A stretch of DNA of 64,000 bases from Phragmites australis (lineage: Eukaryota; Streptophyta; Magnoliopsida; Poales; Poaceae), in NCBI RefSeq assembly GCF_958298935.1, contig NC_084921.1, positions 53,059,001-53,123,000 of the forward strand, read 5' to 3'. Made by a program: the position numbers and the translations under genes. Below, one piece after another: positions 33,168 through 43,629 of the stretch. Positions within the stretch are counted from its first letter, which is position 1, and every line of letters starts with the position of its first letter. The notes under the pieces are model-generated. The model worked only from the letters and a program-made list of their open reading frames with translations. It was not told the DNA's origin and searched no databases.

Positions 33168-34806
33168 GGGATCGGTGACATCCTAAGAGAGGGGGGGTGG
33201 GGGTGAATTCGGACACTTAAAACCTAAATGGCTTCAAAACTTCACAAGATAAACTATATCAATTTCTATCTAAATGTGTTTTAGGTTTATCTAGTATGTC
33301 TACTCTACCGTTCAAAAGGTTTGCAACCTACTCTAGGAAGGTAAGTGCGTAAAAGTATATTTCAAGTATGTGAATACAGAAATGTAAATAAGGTAGAGAG
33401 AGCAAATTCAGCATAAGGATTTTTATCCCGTGGTATCGATGTCACACAAGCCACCAATAATCCATGTTAGAGCTCTACAAAGGATATGTTCTTGATCTCC
33501 AAGACTCTTTCGGTCACAGCTCTTGAGGTATCAAGCCACCAAAGCAAGGCCTCAAGCATGATGAGTCACTAAGGCACCAAGGTAAGATCTCATCACTAAC
33601 CTCTCTTCTAGTTACTTGTACGTCGTTTTCACTTCGAAGCTTGAGCCACCAAGTCAAGGGCCTCCACGTCCCCGTACAAGTTTCTTGTCGCTGCTCTATA
33701 CCAAATCGGAGGGTCAATAAGCTTGAGGTGTCAGTGAGTCACCAAGACTCTAAGGCGTCGACGTACCTCTCAGTACAAGGTTGAATTACTCCTTGATCCA
33801 CTCTCTAGGCAACAACACTTAGTAACAACTCTCTCTAAATCTATTAGCACTAATAACTATCTAATATTGTGCTTAATTGGCTTGGATGATCACTTTAAGC
33901 ACTTTCATGGCCTAGATGTCTTCTCAGGTTTATATGAGGGTCTCTAGACTCCAGCACATTCAAATGACCGAGTGGAGGGGGCATTTATAGCCTCAAAACC
34001 ACCAACTAGCTTGCTCCAATGGCTCAAATTCACTGTTTACGACAAATGATTTGGTGTAGAGAGCATAGTACTTACTGGACTATCTGGCATGTACATCTTC
34101 CAAAATTAGCTGTTAGAACTCCACTCAAAGCTTATGTGAACACCGGACTATCTGGTGTGATCTTCATCTCTATCGTCGGATCATCCAGCGTATGTACTTG
34201 AGGCAATCCGAGCCACTGACATTTCTCTGCACAAAATACTCCGACGTATTGCCCGGTGTATTCAATCCATAGCGTTGGACTATCCGGTGTGTTGTTTTAT
34301 CTTCTCTTCTGAGCAAAAACACTCTAAAGTGCACTCTCTTCATTCATCGAACTATCTGGTGAGTAAGACTTCAATCTTTCAGCCTCTGTAACCTTCTCTG
34401 CAAGAAATCATCCAGCGCATCATCCGACGTGTACAACTCAGATTGCCGGACTATCTGGCATGTACACCTTCTTCTTCTTCTTCTTCTTCTATCAGAACAC
34501 TCTGGCGTTTATCTCTTTGATACGCTGGACCATCCAGCATGTACTGTTTCCATTAGCTGAAACATTCCGATATGTACAAATGCCTATGCGCTGGACCTTC
34601 TAGTGTAGTCAACTTCTGTGGGGTTTCTCCAATTCAATCAAACTTTATCCCAGCTTTAGTGACTTTTTCACATATTGCATCTATGAGACCTACTAAAATA
34701 TATACTTGATAAACATGTTAGCCCCATTGACTATGTTATCATTAATCACCAAAATCATATACATGCTCTAAAGTAAATGCTATAATCTCCCTAAGGTCAT
34801 GTTTCC
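33168..34806 (+). repeat. Insertion (copy B) of the unclassified repeat, splitting the GC-rich array
   Basis: The left part starts GGGATCGGTGACATCC and matches copy A. The middle (33990-34620) is a minisatellite-like stretch in which phrases close to CCGGACTATCTGGTGTG recur (34075, 34144, 34275, 34446 and weaker copies). Related 'CCGGACTGTCCGGTG' repeats are common in panicoid grasses. It includes a CTT microsatellite near 34467-34488. The end, AATGCTATAATCTCCC, borders renewed array sequence. No coding domain or clear target duplication was found. Confidence 0.5.
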
Positions 34807-34810
34807 TACA

Positions 34811-35045
34811 GCGGGGGGCCTCTGGCGCGGTGGCGGTTCGAGCGTGGAGGTGAGGCCAAAGGGTGGACTTCGACGTGGGCAGCCATTAGGAGCGACGAGC
34901 CAAAGGGTCCGGCTCCAAGGGGCGTCCGGAGGGTGGCCCTGAGGCGCGATGAGCTTGAGGGGCTAGCCTGGAGGAGCGTTCAAAGGCAGCCTTCAACACG
35001 GGGCAGCCTGAGCGTGCGGTGAGCTGGAGGGGGCCTTTGGTGCGG
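34811..35045. repeat. Continuation of the GC-rich array
   Basis: GAGCGTGGAGGTGAGG, a CCATTAGG segment and GGGTCCGGCTCC repeat the order seen at 32748-32840. This shows that the array was one block before the intervening element arrived. Confidence 0.55.
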
Positions 35046-37447
35046 CAACTTGTTTGTATAAAAAATGTGATATTGACTCTACATGAGTTACAAGTAGAAT
35101 GAATTTGGTTCCACGAATTTGTGTATGGAAAGCTTGTTTAACATATTATGCGTACATGGTACCTTTTATGGTTAATATCTCAACAATATAGGAAAAGTAC
35201 TTTGAGCATCTATTATCTTGTTGTTTACAGACATGTTGGCTGACATATATCTTTTGTAAACTACAATGCTCCTTATGTTAATATGACTGAACAAAAACAT
35301 GTGACAATGCGTTCGTAAGGCTTAGACTGGCTTTAATTTGGCAAGTACAAGGTGATGTAGCATGCAATCTAACTATACTGTTTTAGTTTCTGGTACTCAC
35401 AATTTGCTTCCTTAACAAATGTGCACTTGTTGTGTGATATCCATTATGCATCTAGTTGGTTCTAATAAAAAATAGCTTATAAACTTTTTTTTAAAAAAGG
35501 AGTTCTATTTCATCAAAGTAATGTAAAATATCTTAGACTCTACATTTGTAGATGTACATGGTCGATACTTATTACACGATTTAAATGAACATGCTGCCAA
35601 AGGAGGTATAACAAATAACCCAAAGTTGCAAATAATTAAATGGAGACTAACTTCAAAAACAAATTCTATTGCTAAACTTACATTCATTTTTTGCAAATAT
35701 CTTCATTGTTGTTGTCTCCAACTGGCGGCATGCAACTTGCATATTATCCCTTTTCTCCATATTTTGCAATATAGCCTGAAAGCAAAACCAGTATGTTCCT
35801 CTAAAGATAACATGTATAGCAGAGTTCATATTTGCTTTGTTAAAAATAATGTCATTCTGGCAACGTCAAATTGACCAACACATAGCACTAGCACTAACGT
35901 CAATCCCAACGTCAATCCCATTTAACCATGAACCAAAAATATTGGCAACACTGTTTGGGGTCTTAAACCAAAAGTCACGTGGACAGTTTTCGAAGAAAAA
36001 CTGTTGAATTGTAAATGTATATAAATAGATAATTATAAATGAACTTATTTTTTCAGCATATAACCTAAAGCTGAAAATAAGTTTATAAATTAGTACATCA
36101 TATAAGAAGAATATTATTGAAATTTTCTAGATTTTTAGGATTTTATTTAAAGCACTAATAATTATTAGAAGTTATAAAAATATTCTGATTCGGAAAATTT
36201 TAGTTTAAATTCTACATAGATTTTTTTAATAAATTTAATTAAAATGGGTCTTACATAGATTATAAAATACGTAGACAAAATTTTAGAATTTTTAGAGAAA
36301 CAGAAGATCACTAATTTTTAAGATATCAAAAGATAATTGTGCCATGAACAATACCCACAAACAGTATTAATGAATAATGCGTTTAGATGGAAGAACTGTC
36401 AAAAGGCTCGCAGAGTGACATCAAAAGAAAGAAAGATAAAACCGATGACACGGAAAGAACTTATTGAAATGACATGAAGGAGCAGGAAAAAAAACTGTGA
36501 CAAATAAGAAATTTCCCCTACCATCAATGGCAGCTCCACCCATTAGTACTGTGCACTGCGAACTATAGCCCGGATCTCCTGAGGTTGACGCCGATGAGCC
36601 ACACTGGCTCTAAAAGGCAAAAGCTCATCGAAACATTACCAGAGGCGAATATGGAGTTTAAGTTCGTCTAAGCTTAAATATTTTTTAATATAATACACCT
36701 ATCTTATGCCGGTTGTTTTTTTATATGGATATGATGGGTACAGATCTCGAAGTTCATACAATGTCATCATAACAATGGTGAGGAAAAACCAATCAAAGTC
36801 TGAAAAAAGGACAACCTCAAAAAGAGAGCTTATTGATAAACGCCAAATTAACCAATACACGGATAACTTTGTGTTGAGAATATTCTGCTCAAAATAGACA
36901 TATATGACTATTAGGATGTGTTTGGTTACAGTATAAGGTTGGATGAGTTATGCTCATCCATATTTTGTTGGATAGAGTCATCAAATTTTTTTAAGTAGTA
37001 TGGATATCATGATTCAATTTCAATTTCTTGTTTTGTTGAATGGATAAGAATTGGATGTGATTCAATTTCCCTCCGTTTCTAGACCGTGGAGTGGAAGCCG
37101 CCCTTTCGCAAGAACTCGGGAGCAGCTGGGCTCAGCCGTCGCTCACTCGTGTGCCGGGCCGAATCGAGGCCGGCGAGGAAGTCCACCTCGCAGCTCGAGA
37201 AGGCCCAAGGAAGACAAAGAAGCGGCTGCAGGCCCATATGCGGCATGTTGATTCGACCGGGCCCATCAACATCGGCCGACAAATGGACGGCCATTGCAGC
37301 TCTGTGCCTTCTTCCAAGTGAAATTACTGCGATGCAGTTGTACCCTGCTATGGCGTCATATCACAGGAGAGTGCAGATCTAGCTAGTTATTACCGTATGT
37401 ATGTACACGCTAGTGTTATTGTTCGGAGGGAGGAGGCGAGGATGGGT
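35046..37447. other. AT-rich intergenic sequence, one GC-rich patch
   Basis: No gene is recognised. Near 36908-37030 a GTGTTTGGTT phrase suggests one end of a MITE, without a partner. A GC-rich patch at 37080-37320 has frames open on both strands (up to about 98 codons from an ATG at 37086). It looks like a gene remnant or an isolated exon, but no domain was recognised. Confidence 0.3.
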
Positions 37448-37729
37448 GGGCGTGTTTGTTTGGTTTTTTGTTTTTGCTTTTTTTTAAAACTGTGTTTTTA
37501 AAAGTTAATTTTGGATTTTAGCTGTTGATTTTTATGATAAATTTTTGATTTCTCAACGCATCAAAAGTCATAAAAGCTACTCTTATTTAGTTTATCAGCT
37601 TTAATTCAACTTCTCAAAAATAAATTTTTGGTTTCTCTAGAAGCTAGAGAAACCAATAATTCTTTGTATTTGGTCTTTTAGCTTTTGATAATAGAAAAGT
37701 CAGAAATAAAAACTCAAACAAATATACCC
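37448..37729. mobile_element. MITE with GTTTGTTTG-type termini
   Basis: The left end GGGCGTGTTTGTTTGG pairs with the reverse complement of the right end, GGGTATATTTGTTTGAG. Inner T-rich and A-rich halves are partly complementary. The target duplication is not clear. It is 282 bp and non-coding. Confidence 0.5.
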
Positions 37730-39289
37730 AAGTTACTAGGCATCATGTGTATATGATGTCACCGTACTCTTTTTTAGAAACCCTAATACAACATGCAGAA
37801 ACACGCACGCACATACTCGCACCACTACACGTACGTACTCACTAATAAAAACTAGAAATAAGGAGCTATGCAAACCTTTGGTTTTATCTCTAATAGATAA
37901 GGTGTAGAACTATCTTTATTAGACACTCAAGACAGCTTGATTCTCAGTATGGACTTCACCGGTTACAAATTAGAAAGTCTTCGGATCGATTGGGTTTCCA
38001 AATACAAAGTTTGGGTGAGAGTGTTTTGGAACCTTGATCCTTATAAATTGTTTCGATCTCAAATATAAACTTGTAGCAAATAAATCCTAGAATTAAGAGG
38101 GAAAAAGATCATAAACCCAGGTTTGATTGGTCCTATAGGTGGGATCCGAGTACCAAGAACCGATTAAGTAGAAATACGGTGCGTGCTGTCATCTGTGAGC
38201 GAGCATGCCAGTGATCAACGTATTGTACTCCGCCATCTCGGATCGTACGTACCTCTAGACCACTTAATTGCCCACGATTTACGTCAGGATGCAGAAAATT
38301 TCCTTCGCTTGGCTTGCAGAAAAGCGATGCGGTCACTTTGAATGCGATCAGGGACGCCAGGTAATGCCCTGTTTGTTTTAATTTGCAAGCTTGTAGAATC
38401 TAGATTGTAAGGAGCTAAATTATAATAATTTGAATAGTAAAATTTGTAAAAACGGGTGAAATCAATATTGCTAGATTATTACATCTAAAGGATAAGAGCA
38501 TGTTTATTTCAGCAATCTAGGTTTCAACTGTTATTATAGATAGTACAATCTAAATCTCAGAATACATATTCTACCAACTACTTTTTATAATCTCTGGCGA
38601 AAACAAATCTATCCTACTATAGGCGTGAATAGCTTCCTCTTGACAGAAAAGAGAGGTAGGGTTGCCTGCATGTATCGAATCCATCTCGCTTTGCCGGTGC
38701 TAGTGCAGCTGCCGTGTTGGTTTGTAGCGCGGATCCAGTTGGTCCCCTCGTGTGCGCGCGCTCCAGTGCCGGTTCCGGTACCCTTCTGCTGCGAATTCCG
38801 TGTGCGATCTTCAGCTGCAAGTACCATGTACTCGCTCAATATTACGAGTGGATGTACAAACCATCAGCTATTAAAAAGATGGGCGTGAACAGGATTGGTT
38901 GGTAAGCATATGTTTAAGGCTCCTTTGATTAAAAAAAACATAGAAATGAATGAAAAAACACAGGAATAGAATAAGGTGACGAGTGGAAAACGGAGAATTA
39001 GAAAATATAAGAATTTTTTAGGAATGTGTTTAGATAGTCTGTAGAAAAAATACATAAATTGTAGCCATGACAAACATGTTTTAGTTTACTTGCTTAATCA
39101 ACCATCTATAAACATCTTTTTTATTACTCATCAACAATTGAGCCTCACTGACAAAAATTACCATTAGCTAATAGCAGTAATATTGAGTTCCTTCTTGTTC
39201 TTCGTATATAGGAATCTTACCAAGAGGTTTGAGTGGATGCTAAAAATTCTATGGAATCAGTATGCAAAGGAGTGGATTACTATAAAATA
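37730..39289. other. Intergenic, no gene seen
   Basis: AT-rich sequence holds short frames only. A 'CCCTGTTTGTTTTAATT' phrase near 38367 and 'GCATGTTTATTTCAGC' near 38498 may be MITE debris. A GC-richer patch at 38640-38830 has a few open frames with no recognisable domain. Confidence 0.3.
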
Positions 39290-39548
39290 CTCTCTCTGAT
39301 TGTAAATATAGGTTATTTTAGACTCTTTAATTATTATTTAAATATAAATATAAATTATTCTTGAACTTCTATGTACTTTTTTCTCTTTCGTTCCTTTATT
39401 TCCCTTGTTCAATAAATACTACCACTCTCACAAATTAATACATTATCTTTTCTAATGCAGAATAAATAAATGGTAATAAGATCATTTGATCTATTTTCTT
39501 AATCCTTGTGTATAATCTAAAATAATCTATATTTGCAATCGGAGGAAT
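39290..39548. mobile_element. Stowaway MITE
   Basis: The left end CTCTCTCTGATTGTAAATAT pairs with the reverse complement of the right end, TTCCTCCGATTGCAAATAT; both continue to TTATTTTAGA. TA flanks each side (39288-39289 and 39549-39550), as expected for Stowaway. It is 259 bp and AT-rich. Confidence 0.8.
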
Positions 39549-39675
39549 TACTGTTCATGTTTCCTACAAGCAAAACAATATGATGGGAAATTTTTCTTTG
39601 TAAACAATGTTACTCCAAAAATCCTGTAATCCAAAGGGCCCCTTATACCTGGGTTTAAGCTCGTGGCAGTTTTTA

Positions 39676-39939
39676 GGGCCTGTTTGTTTCAGTTAGAGAT
39701 TCTGAAAAGCAGCTTATAAAAGCTGGATTGTGAAAAGCTTTTAGACTGTAGATTCTAAATAAATTTAATGGACAGTTTAGTAAAATGGGCTTTCATAATC
39801 TATCAAAAGCTGAGAAAAAACAGCTTCTCACAATCCAATCAGCAGATTTTAAAAAGCTATAACCAAAAACTGTATGTTTGTTTCAGTTTCGAATTATAAA
39901 AGCTGAAAGCCAGAATCCGAAACTGAAACAAACATGACC
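39676..39939. mobile_element. Tourist-like MITE with TTA target duplication
   Basis: The terminal inverted repeats are GGGCCTGTTTGTTTCAGTT and GGTCATGTTTGTTTCAGTT. TTA is duplicated at 39673-39675 and 39940-39942, the PIF/Harbinger target. The element is 264 bp and can fold along its whole length. Confidence 0.85.
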
Positions 39940-40202
39940 TTAGCTTCCAGACGACATGCTTTTTTGGGTTGTGATATGACATGTGTGAGTAGAATCTCAA
40001 AAGAACGGTTCCAACTAAGCGTGGGATTTCCACACGATTTCATGGAAATCTGTGCTCGAAAAGAGCATCGAATTTAAGCAGCATCTAATGAGTAGGAGTA
40101 TCAAAGAACCCCAACAAACCATCTGGAATGACGAGCCAAAGTACCCTGCCTCCTATCATTAGAGTTAGGGAAGCATGTTATGCTGAGCGGGAGAGACGAT
40201 TA

Positions 40203-40422
40203 AAGGATTGTTTCACATAACTTCAACTTTAAAATTTTTAGGAGCCAGATATTTTTATTTTTAGAAAATTATAAGTTGAAGATATAAATACACTGAAAGT
40301 ATTTAAATGAGTTATACTATTTCAATTTTAGATTAAAAATAAAAACTTAAAATGATTTATTTTAGCTTGTACTATTAAAATCCGATTATAAGCAAAAAGT
40401 TAGAGCTCTATCAAACCGAATC
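40203..40422. mobile_element. Probable MITE, borders uncertain
   Basis: The left GGATTGTTTCACATAAC and the reverse complement of the right end, GATTCGGTTTGATAGAGC, resemble the 'GGATTCGTTTGGCAGAGCTC' MITE type of grasses. The inner sequence is AT-rich. The target duplication is not clear. Confidence 0.35.
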
Positions 40423-40489
40423 TTAGCATCTAGATTCGAGCGCAACGTCGGACCCGAGCGCAGCGTCGGATCGGACGTCTAGATGCTAA
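40423..40489. repeat. 12-bp perfect inverted repeat around two GC-rich direct repeats
   Basis: TTAGCATCTAGA (40423-40434) is the exact reverse complement of TCTAGATGCTAA (40478-40489). The 43-base spacer carries CGAGCGCAACGTCGGA and CGAGCGCAGCGTCGGA. After it, 40500-40900 is AT-rich repeat-like DNA with no gene. Confidence 0.7.
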
Positions 40490-41052
40490 CAGCCCCATTC
40501 TAGGTCGCGCAACTCATTTGCTTATACATACATCGAAAAAGTAATTAGCGGACAAAAATATTATCCATTTGAGTTAATTTCGTCGGATGATGTGTAAAAC
40601 ATTCTCGAAGAACTTCTGCAACAAATTTCTATAACATCTGAAACATTAAAGATTTAAAAATATAGAAATTAACTCGAGTGAATAATTTTTTGGTCCGCAT
40701 TTATACACAAGAGATTATAAAATACAACATACAAAAATAATCATGACAATAAATTTATATAACGTCTTAAACATTAAACTTTAACGTCCGAAATATTAAG
40801 GTGCGAGGACAAAAAATTAACTCAATAAATTATATTTTTGAGTTCAAGTAATCCGCCCAGCAAAACGTCCGGACGTACTTAGGCCAGCATTTCCGGACCT
40901 AGAAACGCGGATGGCCCCACCGCTCAGCACCGCACAGCCGCTCTGGTCCTACATGTCACGTTCACGCGCAGTTGCAACCTGTCGGTGCGCGGAGCAAAGA
41001 AGGCTCCCCATACTTCCCACCCGACAACCACAGCTCGCTGCACCACTCCTAA

Positions 41053-41059
41053 TTATAAG
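41053..41059 (+). promoter_or_regulatory. Candidate TATA box
   Basis: TTATAAG lies about 140 bases upstream of the ATG of the protease-like gene, at the edge of a GC-rich first exon. Spacing fits a plant core promoter, with transcription starting near 41085. Confidence 0.35.
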
Positions 41060-41195
41060 TCCCCGCGCACCGCTCGCCGTCCCACCACAGATACACTTCC
41101 AAGCAACTCCGGCCGCCGCAGAGTGATGCGGCGGGGTCGCCGCGACGATAGCTAGCCGCTCGGATCAGGTGACAGGAGAGTGGGGCGGTAGAGGA

Positions 41196-43629
41196 ATGGG
41201 GGTGTGGAGGGAGGGGGCGGGGTGGTGCTTCTGCTCCGGCGGCGGCGGGGACTCCAGGTCGGAGCGCGTGAAGGCGGCGATCTTCTCGGCGAAGGCCGCC
41301 ACGCTGGCCGCGGTCGGTGTGAGCGGCAGCGGGCTCCTGATCCACCGGGACCTGCTGCTCACCACCCACGGCAACCTGCCCTCCGCGGCCGCCGCCGACG
41401 ACGCCGAGGCGCTGCTCGGGCACGGCCGCCTCGCCACACGCCTCGAGCCGCACAGGTGAGTTACATGCTTCTCCCACTTCCCTACCCCATCGAAATCACT
41501 GCAACTTCTCGACGCGCGCGAGCGCGTGTTTTTGCAGTGATTGCAGTGTGATTAAGCTGAGATCTGCTTGCTCCGCTTGCGGCAAGGCAAGCAGGACCAG
41601 TCGCTTGCGAGCGGGTTCCATGCGGCGGCATCGGGCGGGTTTGTCGGTGGTGGTGGGCGAGCTGTTGCTGCCGCTGATTATTAGCCGTAATGCGGCTGAT
41701 TAGAGAAAGGAATTGCTAGTGATTTGTGGGTTGCTGTTCGGTAGTTAGTGGCGTACTATGTGCGATCATCGCTGTAATGATGGTGGTGGCACTATGAGCC
41801 AACCAGGCAGGTGTTCACAAGCTGAACAGTGTAAATGGTGACCTTTAGTACCGGAAATTGGCATTGGTACTTGGAGAAGGTTGCATAGATCTTCCTGGTT
41901 TTTGTTCAGTATAGTACTGGTTAAAGTTTGTTTCTTTTCTTCATCACAAAGGCTTTTGGGGACATCCAAGAAAATTTTATGACACCCACAAGCAATAAGT
42001 GGTTCATGATAAAAAAAGAAGAAGCACCAATCTTGGGTCATGAAAAGTTCAACGTGCCCTGATTTCCCATTTTATGTCGAACCAGATGAATTTTGCTGCT
42101 CAGTCAGAAACTGTTTCTTGAAAAGCTGAGCATTTTATGTTTGTCAGTTGCATGTTTTTTTTTTTTGCTTGAATAGATTCTTCATTGCGGGCTTCTTAAT
42201 ATTTGTCGTTTCTGATTTCAATTTGTGTTCTATCTGAAATGGTTGTTTCTGCAGATTCTTCATTACAAGCTCAATTCTAGACCTTACAATAGTGGGTCTT
42301 GATACTACAGAGAGCGACTCAACTCCGCAGGGTCAGCAACCTCACTATTTGAAAACATGCTGCAAACCAAGCTTAGATCATGGCAGTGTTGTTTACTTGC
42401 TGGGGCATACAGGAAAAAAAGAACTGGTGATCGGTGAGGGAAAAGTAGTGATTGGCACAGACAACCTCATAAAGCTCGCAACGGATGGGGTGACATGGTG
42501 CCCTGGGTCTGCCGGTTTCGATGCCCAAGGGAACCTAGCTTTCATGATCTGTGATCCAATGAAGCTGGCCTCTTCCCCCATTGCAAGATCTTCATCGGCA
42601 TCCTCAGCATCATCACATTCATGGAAGAAGGATCAGCCAATGCAATTTGGTATCCCCATATCTGTAGTTTGCGATTGGTTGTATCAGCATTGGCAAGGCA
42701 GCTTGGACGAGGTTAGCAAGCAAAAGTTACCTCTTGTTCGGCTGATGTCCAGCAGGAGTGATCACTCAAGCACCTCTTTCACTCGTCGTCATGTGTTCAA
42801 GCCTGACGACGAGAATGATGACGCCTCCGTTTGTTCAAAGCCTAAATATCAGCAGGCGTCAGGAAGCTCAGCCACTGCAAGGATTTCGCATGAAGCAAAT
42901 CCTCTAGTTGATCTGCGCACAACCAATGAGCAGGGGATTGCAACGCCAGAAATATATGAGTCACCTAGGCGAAGTTCTTGTCAGGCTCAGAAGGATGCTG
43001 CACCGATTCAACTCTTGGACATCAACTTCCCACCCAGGGCTCCAAAGACTATCTTTCTACCACTGCCTCTGAAGCAAATGCTTTCTGATGAGAATAATAC
43101 CGAAACATCCAAACCTAGAAATCAGTCTAAAGATAATGGCTTTCCATCAGGGCTGATATGGCACCGTAATAGTGAGGCTGGCTGTAGGGACCCTCAAGTA
43201 GCTCTTCAGCATAATTATTGCAGCAGTGAGGGGCAGTCGAGCTCATCACCCGTTGAAATATTGGAGTATGGAGATCAAGACCAGTATAGCAGCGAGGAAG
43301 AGACAATGTACTCAGCTGAAACCATGGAAAGCAGGAACATTCCAAGCCCCAGGGAAAAGCATGTCGGGAGGAGCCAGAGCTGTGTCGCCTACAGCAGGTG
43401 GAGCTCCCCAAGGGCCTCGTCGATACAAAACGGGTCCTTGCGAAAGCAGCATACACTGATCCCTGTGCGGAAGACACACTCGCAGAACACGGCTCTGCCA
43501 CAGAGGAGTCATGACTATTTGAGCCCAACGGTCTCCTCGGCTATGAAGAAGAGGAACTCTGTGGAACAGCAACAGCCCACAAAGCCTCGACGGAGCATTG
43601 TGCAGTCTTCTCCAAAATGGATGTTTTGA
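41196..43629 (+). CDS. Plant protein with trypsin/HtrA-like peptidase domain and long disordered tail
   Basis: Two exons, 41196-41455 and 42255-43629, with a GT..AG intron, give 544 residues. Residues about 25-215 look like a trypsin-like fold. GSGLLIHRDLLLTTHGNL contains a candidate catalytic His58, SILDLTIVGL contains Asp96 in the D-L-A-[IVL]-like position, and WCPGSAGFDAQGNLAFM contains Ser172 in place of the usual GNSGG or GDSGG. This could be an active protease or a degenerate relative; the GSAG variant makes activity uncertain. Residues from about 240 are Ser/Pro-rich and probably disordered, with RS-like patches (RSQSCVAYSRWSSPR) and a basic end (KPRRSIVQSSPKWMF). No signal peptide is seen. 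The first residues, MG with Cys11 and Cys13, could be lipid-modified, but this is speculation. ATG 41196 is the first in-frame ATG of the open exon. The gene appears intact. Confidence 0.8.

Noticed and set aside
32370..33216. Several 60-90-codon ORFs in the GC-rich array
   Set aside because: They occur on both strands in all frames because the array is GC-rich and stop-poor. None carries a recognisable domain.
37086..37382. 98-codon ORF starting MEWKPPFRKNSG as a gene
   Set aside because: Alternative frames on both strands are equally open, there is no domain or promoter signal, and flanks are AT-rich. It is noted only as a possible remnant.
41049..41477. Minus-strand ORFs opposite the first exon of the protease-like gene
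   Set aside because: The plus-strand exon has an ATG, a consensus donor and continues in phase into a 1.4-kb exon. The antisense frames are due to high GC.
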